A stretch of DNA of 18,378 nucleotides from Candidatus Treponema faecavium (GCA_019113455.1 DXHG01000230.1:1-18378); one strand, 5' to 3'. Positions 8,035 through 15,981 are shown, numbered from the stretch's first letter. Numbers and translations: made by a program. Notes: generated by a model not told the origin, from the sequence alone.

Positions 8035-11000
8035 CTACAGCCACGGTTCACTGGTATCATTCCAACCCGTATCCTTAAAAGGAATTGCGCAGTTGCCGCT
8101 TGTAGGCAATGTGCCTTGCCGAGTATCATTATAAGTAACAACAAGTTTATCAGTTGAATCTGTGCGGATGTTGTCTAAATACAGCTCTCCTGAATAATCG
8201 AGTGTTTGCTCATTTGTGTTACCTGATGGTATATCCGGTCCCGTAATCACGATTGTGTCGCTGGTGGTATTCCAGACTTTAGGTGCGCTGGTACCAACGG
8301 CACTTTCGGTATCTCCATATAACTGTCCGGATATGGTCAAAAACGTGACAGATGTATTTGCTTTTGTGTTCAGCACCGGCATATATGAGTCAAATACAAC
8401 ATTTGAAGAAACATGAGAGAAAAAACCGCCCTTTGTTTCTATAGAAGCTGAACCACTGCCGGGCGTATTTTCTCTTATAGATCCAGACTGTCCGCCAGTC
8501 CATGCTATACCTTGATTTTCAACAGCCCCTCTGATGCCGATCGCCATTGCCAGTGTTGCCGCCCGGGCAAACTCTTCCGCTGTGATCTGGCGCGCGCCCC
8601 ACCTGACGTAGTCGTTTTCGTAGCCGTCTGTCCACGTCCATTCAGGCTCTTTGCTGTATACAGGCTCGCCGTCCTCGTTTTCCGTATATGTGCGCATCCT
8701 GAAGTAGTGCTTGTAGTCGCGGAGCACCTTTAAGAGGTTCTCTTCCGTTTCTCCGTCGGCGCGGTCGCTGTTTGTAACCTGCGCGCTGAGGACTTTTGAC
8801 GCCGCGCCGCCGGTGCTTTCTGCTTCAACGTCCATAACGGCATGCCACCGGTCATCGATATTCGTGTTGTATACTTCTATGCGGTAGCCCGCAATGGGCA
8901 GGCTGTCAAGGCCTTTTGTTGACCACGAGACTGTTTCCGCGTATTCGGTTCCGCGCGTTTGCTCGCCGCGGCTGACAGACGTTACTTTGGGCTGACCGAG
9001 CATATAGCCCTGATACAGCTGCTGTCCCTGTATGTCCGGTTCATACTGCGCGAGCACCGCGTCCATGTAGCCCGTATATGCGCCGCTGACGGTAACATGC
9101 TCATGCGGCAGTATCGATTCCGCTCCGGCGACTTTGGTGCGCACCGCGTACGCGTACTGTATGCCGGGCGCGGCGGTTGCGTCATTGTAAACGCTGTCGG
9201 AAATATTCTCTATAAGCGGTTTCCATTCTGCCGTGCCTTCTTTGCGGTAGATGTCGTACGTGAGCGTTTTGCCGTCCGGCTGCCATTCAGGCGGTTCCCA
9301 CGTGATTTCTATACAGTCATTTACGCTGCTTTCGTCATCGGTGCGGCCCCAGCCCTTTGACGCGCGCACGCTTTGCGGGAGTCCGAGCGCATAGCCGGTA
9401 TCGGCTGCCTGCTGCACGTTTTTATATGACGCGCCGCCGATAGCGCAGGTTTCCGCGTCTTCGTCAAACTCGGCGGCGCTGTCTTCGTCAAGTACGGGGA
9501 TAACGATATACGCATACGGATAGCCACGCGGCATATCGTACTGCTCCTGAATAAACCGGCCGCGGTATCCTGCAGCGTGAAGTTCTTCGGCCTTGTCTTT
9601 TGATGCGGCGGTATCGGTCAGCGTAAAGCGCGTACCGGCTTCTTTTATGTCAAACATGCCCGATACGTCGGCGTTGTCCCACATGCCGCCGACGCTCTGC
9701 AGGCCGAGACCGAGCGTTTCGCGGCTTTCCGTCATATAGCGGACGGCGGTCGGCGCGGTCATGTCGGATACGATGGTTCTGCCGTCCATATCGTACTGTA
9801 TGCGGTAGATCAGATAGCCGGCGGCTCCTTCTACGCTGTTCCACGAAAGCGTGATGCGGTCTCCCGCGGCGGCTTTGTCCGCCGTGAGCGAAACCGCTCC
9901 CGGACCCATCTGGCGGCGTGTCTGCGGCGCGCTTTCCGTGACCGCCGATGCGTCTGCGGCGCTGTCAGGATGTGCAGGAGTCTGGCAACGTTCCGTGTTT
10001 ATTGCCTCAAGTGTTACAGAGACTGCGCGGCCTGCCGCGCAGGCGTCGTCAAAGCCTTCCGGCTTGAACTGATAGGTATACCGCCCGTCAGCGGTTTTTG
10101 TTTTCTCAAGATCTGCCGCTGTGAGCAGAGCCGTCTGCTGCGTTCCGCCGTATGCGGGCAGATCCTGTACGTCCGTGTACTCATAGACAACGCGGTATGC
10201 GTCTGCCTTCTGCACCGGCTGCCATGCAAGCTGTATGCCGTCATAGGCATAGCGGGTTTCAGGCTCCTCAAGAACGGGCGTGCCCAGCGTCAAAAGTTTT
10301 TGCGAGACGCTTTCCATGCCGTACTTTTCAGAGCCGCTGTCGGTAATTTTATACGGAGTAATGCGCACATAGTACGCTTTGCCCGACTCCGCGGCAATAT
10401 CGCAGGTATACGGCTCGCCCGCGGAATCAGCGGAATCGGATGCTTCCGGCGCAACTTGTTCAATTTTGTTCCAGCCGGACTGCGCGGTCTCGTCTTCCGT
10501 TATTTCTATTTTGTACCCGACGTTTGCGTACCGCTTCCATGTAAGCACAAGTTTATCGCTGTATCCGTCTTCCGCGCTGAAATCTTCTATAATAAGCGGT
10601 TTTGTTTCTTCTGTGATGCGGAGCGTTCCGATCATTGACGCCGTATCGATCGTTTGTCCGTCTTTTTGAATCTCTACCCAATAGAAATACTTGCCGCGAT
10701 AATTGGGCAGCATGATGCTGTCCGTTGTGTAGTCTGCAAGCTCTGCAAGCGTTTTTGGCTGCGGCGTCGTTTCTGTATCGGTCGGTCCGGAGCCGTCTCC
10801 CACCGGTTCTCTTTTTGTGTTTAATATATACGTGTAGTCTATGCCTTTAGGATCAAATGCAAACGTCATATGTACGGTTGCCGACTTATACTGCGGTTCT
10901 TCGTCTGCGTTCGGCGTATCGGAAAGTACATACTGCGGAGTGTCCACCGCAAAAACCGGCGTGCTGAGCGCCCAGCCCGGCGCTGCAGTCTGCGCTGCGG

Positions 11001-12093
11001 AGCGGTCCGAGGTTGCGGGGCGCTCCGTGTCTGAGTATGACTGCACAAGGTACTCGTACTCAATGCCGCGCGTTATATTTGTGTCTTCATATGAAACAGT
11101 CTGCCCAGGCGTATATGCGCCGCCGCCAAAGTCTTCTTTTGCAAATTTGGCGCAGATAAGTCCATCGGTAAAATCAGCGGCGGGCGCTCCCTCGGCCGCT
11201 TTTTCGCGCCGGTAAATCATAAAATACAGCGGCGTCTGTACAAACTCTTCGCCGTCCTGCGTGTCTACCATGTCCGGCAGGGTGAACGTAAGCGTTACGC
11301 GGTCTTTCACGCTGCCCTGGGACGCAGCAAGATCCGTAACGGCAAGCGGCCGCAGCCGCCGCGCCGTTGCTGCGTCCATAAATGCGCTTTCTTCTATATC
11401 CTGCTGTGCAGACGTGATAAACGCCTCTACCTTATATTTATATGACGTGTTTGGAGTCAGACCGGCAAACAGCGCCTCTGTTTTTGCCGTTTGTGCGCCG
11501 GAAACCGCGGTGCGGGCGATCTCTGTTCCCGATTCATCCTGACAGATAATCGTGTACTGCACCTGCGAAAGATATGTTTGCTCGGAGACATTGTTCATGT
11601 ACCAGTATACGATTACGCTTGTGTCGCCGTTGTCAGCGTCTCCGATTATGTCGCTGATGACCGGCTGTGCAAGGCTGGTGCCGCGTACTGTCTGGCTGAA
11701 CGGAGAAAGTTCACCTGTTCTGTTCACGGCTTTAACACGGTAGTAACTGTCTGCACCTGCGTCTTTTGTTACGGTATAGGATGTCTGCGTGCCTGATGTT
11801 TCTGCAATCTGTACAAATTCATCATAGGGTGTGGCAGCTTCATAAATATAATAGCGGACTGCCGCGGGAACAGTCTGCCAGCTGAGCTGCACCGAGCGCT
11901 TGAGTCCATGCGTTGCCGTTATGCCGGCAGGTGCGCCCCAAGTTTCGGCAGAACCGGCATGGGCTGCGTTTTCTGTACTGTCCGTTACCGGTACTGTCGG
12001 CGGCGGCAGCAGATGATTCTGACAGCCGAAGATTGCAAGCAGCATGACAGCTGTCCATATACTACTGTATAAGGAAGATATATTACGATTCAT
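8035..12093 (-). CDS. Giant FN3-repeat lipoprotein, 1352 residues
   Basis: First gene of the four-gene unit. The N-terminus has a hydrophobic signal (SIWTAVMLLAIFGC) with a relaxed lipobox and Cys24, then a Pro/Thr linker (residues 28-50). Eight to nine FN3-like units follow, near 52-138, 142-243, 247-368, 375-490, 496-602, 604-700, 728-870, 904-1002 and 1034-1152; many keep the V-x-L-x-W and Y-x-I-Y signatures (VQLSWQTV, LVLTWKRY, IQLAWQPV, ITLSWNSV, IEITWEPP). Residues about 1160-1352 are a non-FN3 Gly/Ser/Thr-rich beta domain opened by a helix (ITAEEFARAATLAMAIGIRGA), matching in layout the end of the 730-residue neighbour. ATG 12093 has the sequence AAAGGGG about 10 bases upstream. Probably tethered to a membrane and projecting from it; the function is unknown. 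Confidence 0.85.
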   Translation of the reverse strand: MNRNISSLYSSIWTAVMLLAIFGCQNHLLPPPTVPVTDSTENAAHAGSAETWGAPAGITATHGLKRSVQLSWQTVPAAVRYYIYEAATPYDEFVQIAETSGTQTSYTVTKDAGADSYYRVKAVNRTGELSPFSQTVRGTSLAQPVISDIIGDADNGDTSVIVYWYMNNVSEQTYLSQVQYTIICQDESGTEIARTAVSGAQTAKTEALFAGLTPNTSYKYKVEAFITSAQQDIEESAFMDAATARRLRPLAVTDLAASQGSVKDRVTLTFTLPDMVDTQDGEEFVQTPLYFMIYRREKAAEGAPAADFTDGLICAKFAKEDFGGGAYTPGQTVSYEDTNITRGIEYEYLVQSYSDTERPATSDRSAAQTAAPGWALSTPVFAVDTPQYVLSDTPNADEEPQYKSATVHMTFAFDPKGIDYTYILNTKREPVGDGSGPTDTETTPQPKTLAELADYTTDSIMLPNYRGKYFYWVEIQKDGQTIDTASMIGTLRITEETKPLIIEDFSAEDGYSDKLVLTWKRYANVGYKIEITEDETAQSGWNKIEQVAPEASDSADSAGEPYTCDIAAESGKAYYVRITPYKITDSGSEKYGMESVSQKLLTLGTPVLEEPETRYAYDGIQLAWQPVQKADAYRVVYEYTDVQDLPAYGGTQQTALLTAADLEKTKTADGRYTYQFKPEGFDDACAAGRAVSVTLEAINTERCQTPAHPDSAADASAVTESAPQTRRQMGPGAVSLTADKAAAGDRITLSWNSVEGAAGYLIYRIQYDMDGRTIVSDMTAPTAVRYMTESRETLGLGLQSVGGMWDNADVSGMFDIKEAGTRFTLTDTAASKDKAEELHAAGYRGRFIQEQYDMPRGYPYAYIVIPVLDEDSAAEFDEDAETCAIGGASYKNVQQAADTGYALGLPQSVRASKGWGRTDDESSVNDCIEITWEPPEWQPDGKTLTYDIYRKEGTAEWKPLIENISDSVYNDATAAPGIQYAYAVRTKVAGAESILPHEHVTVSGAYTGYMDAVLAQYEPDIQGQQLYQGYMLGQPKVTSVSRGEQTRGTEYAETVSWSTKGLDSLPIAGYRIEVYNTNIDDRWHAVMDVEAESTGGAASKVLSAQVTNSDRADGETEENLLKVLRDYKHYFRMRTYTENEDGEPVYSKEPEWTWTDGYENDYVRWGARQITAEEFARAATLAMAIGIRGAVENQGIAWTGGQSGSIRENTPGSGSASIETKGGFFSHVSSNVVFDSYMPVLNTKANTSVTFLTISGQLYGDTESAVGTSAPKVWNTTSDTIVITGPDIPSGNTNEQTLDYSGELYLDNIRTDSTDKLVVTYNDTRQGTLPTSGNCAIPFKDTGWNDTSEPWL

Positions 12094-12138
12094 ATGTTTT
12101 CTGCCCCTTTGCGTTATTCCCCCATGCGTTGTCTTACC

Positions 12139-12145
12139 GGGGGGG
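12139..12145 (-). repeat. C7 homopolymer in the 5' leader of the FN3 operon
   Basis: Seven consecutive C residues in the transcript (G7 on the plus strand) lie about 6 bases after the predicted transcription start and 46 bases before the ATG of the giant FN3 gene. The run can pair with GGGGG (12119-12123) and also with GGGG at the likely ribosome-binding site (12104-12107). Homopolymers of this kind near promoters are known phase-variation sites in Treponema pallidum. Confidence 0.55.
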
Positions 12146-12157
12146 TAGATTGAAAGA

Positions 12158-12187
12158 ATTATATACTATATTATGGAGAATAATCAA
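12158..12187 (-). promoter_or_regulatory. Promoter of the FN3 lipoprotein operon
   Basis: On the minus strand, TTGATT (12187-12182) is followed after 18 bases by a perfect TATAAT (12163-12158). Transcription should begin near 12151, giving a leader of about 58 bases before the ATG at 12093. The placement immediately upstream of the first of four closely spaced genes supports it as the operon promoter. Confidence 0.62.
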
Positions 12188-12260
12188 GGAATATGGGTAA
12201 TATAATGTGATAAATAACCGCCGGGAGATAAAAATAACCTGGTTGCGGGGTTGAATACGC

Positions 12261-12288
12261 CGCCGCAGCCGTTTGTATGCGGCGTTTT
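12261..12288 (+). terminator. Candidate intrinsic terminator in the intergenic region
   Basis: The arms CGCCGCA (12261-12267) and TGCGGCG (12278-12284) form a 7-bp GC-rich stem with a 10-base loop, followed by TTTT on the plus strand. No annotated plus-strand gene precedes it. It could end a short unannotated transcript, perhaps one starting after TATAAT at 12201-12206, or be a structural element only. Confidence 0.33.
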
Positions 12289-12480
12289 ACACAGATGCCT
12301 GCCGCATGCCGCGCTTTTGCAGTATAGTTTATATTTATGTATTTATTTGCCGCAATCGGCGGAGCGCTGTTCCCACTCACATAAAATATGATAAATAAGA
12401 TTTTGCATATTGCTTGTCCGCCAGGATATGGCTTCTGCCGCTATGCGTAATATAAAACATTGCGGTATACTGCCAAAAGG

Positions 12481-13173
12481 ATGACAGAGACACGGTGCCG
12501 TTTTTGCTTAAGCGGCGATATATACAGGCTTTCAGACGCGCGGCGCAGGTACTGGCGGTGCCGCACCTGCGGCGGAATCAGCGCTGCGGCGGAATGTTTT
12601 TTGGACAGTGAAGCGCAGCGAACGCGCTATCTGCTGCATCGCAATACGCTTGACAGCGCCGGATACGAAGCGTTTCTGCGCCGCTTTATAGAACCGGTCG
12701 CGTCATTTATGCAGTCAGCCGGTCTGCCGGTGCGCCGCGTGTTTGATTACGGCTGCGGGCCTGAACCGGCGCTGATTGAACTGATGCGGCGCAGTATTTT
12801 TCCCGGCGCGGACATTCGCGGCTGGGATCCTTTTTTCTTTCCGGAATGTGTGCCGTTTGACGGCGGCGCTGATCTTGTTGTCTGTCTTGAAGTTGCCGAA
12901 CACTTTGAAGACGTTGACTCAGGTTTTGCAGGGCTCTGCCGCCTGTGCCGCCCGGGAGGAATTGCTGCGGTAGGCACGATGGAAGTACCCGCCGATGACG
13001 GCGCGTTTTTGTCGTGGTGGTATAAAGAAGACTGCACGCACGTGTCGTTTTATTCGCGGAAAGCGATTTCTGCAGCCGCCCGCCGCGCAGGTCTTGTACC
13101 GTGCGGGGAGAGCGCTTTGCAGTCCGACCGGCTGTTCCTGTTCGCGCGGGAGCGGGCGGAACACGGCGTGTGA
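12481..13173 (+). CDS. Class I SAM-dependent methyltransferase with N-terminal zinc ribbon
   Basis: A 230-residue methyltransferase of the Methyltransf_23-like group. An N-terminal Cys4 zinc ribbon uses C6-x2-C9 (CRFC) and C27-x2-C30 (CRTC). The Rossmann core has the SAM-binding motif VFDYGCGPEP at 87-96, an acidic turn at GWDPF (114-118), DLVVCLEVAEHFEDV at 131-145 and the post-core strand RPGGIAAVGTMEV (157-169). The segment WWYKEDCTHVSFYS (179-192) is characteristic of this group. The frame opens at 12451 after a stop, so only TTG 12460 or ATG 12481 can be the start; ATG is preferred because the protein then begins just before the zinc ribbon, although AAAAGG abuts it with no spacing. The substrate is unknown. 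It stands alone between divergent and convergent neighbours. Confidence 0.85.
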   Translation: MTETRCRFCLSGDIYRLSDARRRYWRCRTCGGISAAAECFLDSEAQRTRYLLHRNTLDSAGYEAFLRRFIEPVASFMQSAGLPVRRVFDYGCGPEPALIELMRRSIFPGADIRGWDPFFFPECVPFDGGADLVVCLEVAEHFEDVDSGFAGLCRLCRPGGIAAVGTMEVPADDGAFLSWWYKEDCTHVSFYSRKAISAAARRAGLVPCGESALQSDRLFLFARERAEHGV

Positions 13174-13194
13174 GCTGCCCGTCAGGCTTGCGGG

Positions 13195-13213
13195 TTTGGA
13201 GTTTTGCTCCAAA
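13195..13213. terminator. Hairpin between convergent methyltransferase and rdgB
   Basis: TTTGGAG (13195-13201) and CTCCAAA (13207-13213) form a perfect 7-bp stem with a 5-base loop in the 56-base gap between two convergent genes. A weaker CCCG/CGGG pair lies just before it. Symmetry would let it act on both strands, but the stem is AT-rich at its base and T-runs are poor, so this is tentative. Confidence 0.35.
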
Positions 13214-13229
13214 ACATGCAGGCGTTTTA

Positions 13230-13889
13230 TTACGCAGTCGGCTTTTGCAGGCTGTCAAGCAGTGCCAGAATGACGCGCGCGGCTTTTCCGCGGTGAGACA
13301 TGGCGTTTTTTTCCTGCGCGCTGAGTTCGGCGACCGTTTTATTGTATGCAGGCAGCAGCACCAGCGGATCATAGCCGAAACCGCCGCTGCCGCGCGCCTG
13401 CTCAATATGCGGTATCAACTCTCCTTCCATTGTTTCCTGTACAATGTAAAAGCGGTCTTGTGCAAGGCAGAGCGTCATGGCGCAGACATACCGGCATGAG
13501 CGCGGTTGTTCGTTTGATGCGGAAAGCCTGAGTTCCTGTTCAATATCCAGCAGCAAAAGGCGGTTTTGTTCCTGCTGCGAAAGCTTTGTTCCGTCTGCAA
13601 GCCCTTGACGGTGCTCCCTGCCTGCATAGCGGGCCGAATAGATACCGGGCGCTCCGCCGAGCGCATCTACACAGATGCCGGAATCATCCGCGATTACCGG
13701 TGCGCGCACCAGCTGCCACAGTGCCTGCGCCTTAATCAGGCTGTTCTGCGCAAACGAGCTGCCTGTTTCTTCAGGTTCAAAGGAAATACCTTCGTCTGCC
13801 GGTATGACTATGGTGTAGCCTGGCAGCAGTTTCGCCATTTCCTGCCGCTTATGCGCGTTGCCCGAAGCAAAATAGAGTTTTGTGTTCAT
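13230..13889 (-). CDS. rdgB: XTP/dITP diphosphatase (RdgB/HAM1 family)
   Basis: House-cleaning nucleoside triphosphate pyrophosphatase that hydrolyses dITP, XTP and ITP to monophosphates and pyrophosphate, keeping deaminated purines out of nucleic acids. Family motifs are all present: FASGNAHKRQE at 7-17, EETGSSFAQNSLIKA at 40-54, VIADDSGICVDALGGAPGIYSARYAG at 65-90 (quoted as motif positions; catalytic Asp68/Asp69), GSGGFGYDPLVLLP at 167-180 and MSHRGKA at 197-203. At 219 residues it is slightly longer than the usual 195-205, because of an insert near 120-132. ATG 13889 lies seven bases after the stop of the upstream unknown gene with no visible Shine-Dalgarno, which suggests translational coupling to it. 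Confidence 0.95.
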   Translation of the reverse strand: MNTKLYFASGNAHKRQEMAKLLPGYTIVIPADEGISFEPEETGSSFAQNSLIKAQALWQLVRAPVIADDSGICVDALGGAPGIYSARYAGREHRQGLADGTKLSQQEQNRLLLLDIEQELRLSASNEQPRSCRYVCAMTLCLAQDRFYIVQETMEGELIPHIEQARGSGGFGYDPLVLLPAYNKTVAELSAQEKNAMSHRGKAARVILALLDSLQKPTA

Positions 13890-13896
13890 GATAAAA

Positions 13897-14790
13897 TCAT
13901 AGCGTACTTTGATATATCTGGTCTATTGCTTTTTGCAGCCTGCCGCTGTGTATCAGTTCAAGATAAATATGCAGAACGCGGCGCGACGGTATATGCAGCG
14001 TGCGCATAATAGATATATCCGATGCGTTCTTTTTGAATTGCTGTATGTTTTGCAAAGTTTTATGCATCCGCGCCGTATTGTGCTGCAGCATACGGGCGGT
14101 ATCAAGATACTGTTTGGTATCTTTTGGCGTGTTCTGCAATTCATTACAGGCGATAAGCCGCAGGGCGTACACGCGGACATGCATTTGATAGGTGTGGTGA
14201 AGCCGCCTGATGCGTGCCTCATTCTGTTCGCGTACGCTGTATATGGCGCTGTATATCTGGTCTTCCGTATAGTCTGTAAGCTGTACAAGCCGGTTCACGG
14301 CGGTTTTTTCGGGAACCGTGATATGTTTAAGTACAAATATCAGCAGCGCCGTCTGATACCGTTTCGAGAGCTTCCGTACGTGCAGGCAGCGGGTGCTGTC
14401 TATGTTTTCAATCGTTTCCGCAGTGCTGTACAGCGGAGCATCTTCTTCTAAAAGCTGCATTTCGTAATACAGTGTGGGGTACAGCACATACTCGCAGCGC
14501 TGTTTTTTTGTTATGGCGCGATGGTCAAGGGCGCAGCTGTACTGCATACAGCGGTCAAGATAGGTAATGAATGAACTGCGGGAAGGATCATACCTGCGTA
14601 TCAGATTAGGCATATTTTCGCACAGGTGCAGCAGTATCCGGCTGCGCGTTTCCTGCGTCAGCAGGTTTTGCGCAAATATGGACGGATGCAGAAAAATGTA
14701 CTCGATGATTTTATCACAAGTTTCTTTTAAAGTCAGTTTGTGCGCGGTGTATGCGCTGTAATAGTGTATAAGACGGTCGTGTCGCGGCAT
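13897..14790 (-). CDS. Unknown helical protein with sigma-70-like features
   Basis: I do not recognise this 297-residue protein with certainty. It is basic, almost wholly alpha-helical by composition, and has no signal peptide or membrane segment. Residues 40-80 (LLHLCENMPNLIRRYDPS, then RSSFITYLDRCMQY) recall region 2 of sigma-70 factors, where a Y-D-P-x-x-x-S-F-x-T-Y-L pattern is common. The C-terminus (ASDISIMRTLHIPSRRVLHIYLELIHSG, about 256-283) reads like a helix-turn-helix. The middle part (173-200) could be another sigma-like helical bundle. It may be a divergent, lineage-specific transcription regulator. AAGGAGA lies 8 bases before the ATG, the best ribosome-binding site in the window, and a 6-bp hairpin sits just upstream of it. 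The rdgB gene follows after seven bases. Confidence 0.72.
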   Translation of the reverse strand: MPRHDRLIHYYSAYTAHKLTLKETCDKIIEYIFLHPSIFAQNLLTQETRSRILLHLCENMPNLIRRYDPSRSSFITYLDRCMQYSCALDHRAITKKQRCEYVLYPTLYYEMQLLEEDAPLYSTAETIENIDSTRCLHVRKLSKRYQTALLIFVLKHITVPEKTAVNRLVQLTDYTEDQIYSAIYSVREQNEARIRRLHHTYQMHVRVYALRLIACNELQNTPKDTKQYLDTARMLQHNTARMHKTLQNIQQFKKNASDISIMRTLHIPSRRVLHIYLELIHSGRLQKAIDQIYQSTL

Positions 14791-14804
14791 GGCTGTTTCT
14801 CCTT

Positions 14805-14823
14805 GTATGCGGAAAAAGCATAC
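14805..14823 (-). promoter_or_regulatory. Hairpin just upstream of the ribosome-binding site of the sigma-like gene
   Basis: GTATGC (14805-14810) and GCATAC (14818-14823) form a perfect 6-bp stem with a 7-base A/G-rich loop. On the minus strand it ends directly before AAGGAGA. It could be an operator, an mRNA-stabilising stem or a translational control element; the sequence cannot tell these apart. Confidence 0.3.
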
Positions 14824-14976
14824 CGCGTGCCAATATACGGCTGTGTTTATGATGTATTGTGTACTGCAGAATATATAAGGAAATAGAACTTGAGCAGCCG
14901 CAGACGCGCCTCCGGTTTGGCTGTTTCTTTGTGCTGTAAATGCTTTATGCGCGGCTTTGCGCAGGCGGCGGTGTGT

Positions 14977-15981
14977 TTATGTTGCCGTGCCGGCATGCTG
15001 CAAACTTTTTTCAAATTCGGCGAGCAGCCGGGAAACGAGCACAGGGATAGTGCCTTCGGTACTGAGTCCGGCTGCGTTTTTGTGTCCGCCGCCGCCGAAT
15101 TTCGCGGCGATGGCGCTCACGTCGAGCGTGTCGCGGGAACGCAGCCCAACCGTGCACGAGCGGTCTGTTTCCTGCCTGACAAACGCAACGGCCTCTACGC
15201 CGCTTACCGCAAGGAGCAGCTGATACAGGCTGTCGGAGTCGCGGCCTTCCTGTCCGAGCGTGCGCGTATCTTCCATCGTTTCATACGTGATAATGACTCT
15301 GCCGTTCAGTTTGCGTTCCGCGCGGTCAAGCATGAGCCCAAGCAGTTTGCGCGTGGAATACGGCTTGCCGCTTGTCATTTCATCGTATATCACGCGGGGA
15401 GACGCTCCCTGCGCGGTAAGCCGCGCCGCTGCGTGGAATATATCGGCGCTGTTTTCCGTGAGAAAGCGGAAAAAACCCGTGTCCGCTGCAAGCCCGAAAA
15501 AGAGGAGCGACGCCGTCTTTGCGTCAGGTGTTCCTACGAGCTGCTCATACAGCTGCTGAACCAGATATGCGGTCGCCGGTGAATCAGGATAGATGATTGC
15601 CGCGCTGCCTTCGGCGGCGGATGTCTTATGATGGTCGATGATAAACCGGTCATAGCGGGAAAAGTCGCAGCCCATATCGCCCAGACGCTGTATTTCAGAA
15701 CAGTCTGCGATAATCAGTCCGGTACCGGAAAGTTCCTGCGCGGCAGGTTCCTGCACGGTGCGGGCAAAGCGCTGCTCATAGCGCTTGAGCTCCGGCCGCT
15801 TGAACGGCCCTGCCGATATGAGCTGAAACGGTTTGCCGCTCTTCTGGACAATCTGCGCCAATACGATGCAGCTTGAAATGCAGTCTCCGTCAGGCTCTTT
15901 ATGCCCCGCGATGATAAACGAGCGGTGCGTGTTAAGAAACTGCCTGAACGCCTGTATCTGTTCTTTGGTGATTGTCGGCAT
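14977..15981 (-). CDS. DHH/DHHA1 phosphoesterase (NrnA-like oligoribonuclease/pAp phosphatase)
   Basis: A 334-residue cytoplasmic DHH-family phosphoesterase with the layout of NrnA: DHH domain then DHHA1. Metal-binding motifs are GHKEPDGD (26-33), IADCSE (91-96), the name-giving IIDHHKTS (114-121) and AADTG (165-169); the DHHA1 substrate loop is FGGGGHKNAAG (295-305). Family members degrade nano-RNAs and dephosphorylate 3'-phosphoadenosine 5'-phosphate; some hydrolyse c-di-AMP or pApA. All catalytic residues look intact. ATG 15981 is chosen over a 53-codon longer frame because GGAGG lies 7 bases upstream and the extra N-terminus would translate the palindrome and terminator. The gene appears monocistronic, with 186 bases before the next minus gene. 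Confidence 0.92.
   Translation of the reverse strand: MPTITKEQIQAFRQFLNTHRSFIIAGHKEPDGDCISSCIVLAQIVQKSGKPFQLISAGPFKRPELKRYEQRFARTVQEPAAQELSGTGLIIADCSEIQRLGDMGCDFSRYDRFIIDHHKTSAAEGSAAIIYPDSPATAYLVQQLYEQLVGTPDAKTASLLFFGLAADTGFFRFLTENSADIFHAAARLTAQGASPRVIYDEMTSGKPYSTRKLLGLMLDRAERKLNGRVIITYETMEDTRTLGQEGRDSDSLYQLLLAVSGVEAVAFVRQETDRSCTVGLRSRDTLDVSAIAAKFGGGGHKNAAGLSTEGTIPVLVSRLLAEFEKSLQHAGTAT

Larger units (their letters stand above)
12094..12480. other. 387-base intergenic region between the FN3 operon and the methyltransferase
   Basis: AT-rich divergent spacer, the only gene-free stretch over 300 bases. From left to right it holds the leader of the giant FN3 gene with G/C runs (12104-12145), its minus-strand promoter (12158-12187), a plus-strand TATAAT (12201-12206), a GC hairpin followed by TTTT on the plus strand (12261-12288), and an AT-rich stretch with a second copy of TGATAAATAA (near 12208 and 12389). 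I see no tRNA and no recognised riboswitch. Confidence 0.6.

Noticed and set aside
8031..8144. Longer N-terminus for the 730-residue FN3 lipoprotein
   Set aside because: It lies within the 3' end of the giant FN3 gene and places 38 residues ahead of a textbook lipoprotein signal.
12094..12300. Cyclic-di-GMP or other riboswitch before the FN3 operon
   Set aside because: The predicted leader is only about 58 bases and contains none of the conserved aptamer motifs I could recall.
12208..12398. Two copies of TGATAAATAA in the intergenic region
   Set aside because: A 10-base AT-rich repeat in an AT-rich spacer is easily explained by chance.
13909..14451. 180-codon plus-strand frame opposite the sigma-like gene
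   Set aside because: The minus strand has an excellent ribosome-binding site, a sensible helical protein and tight spacing to rdgB; the plus frame has none of these.
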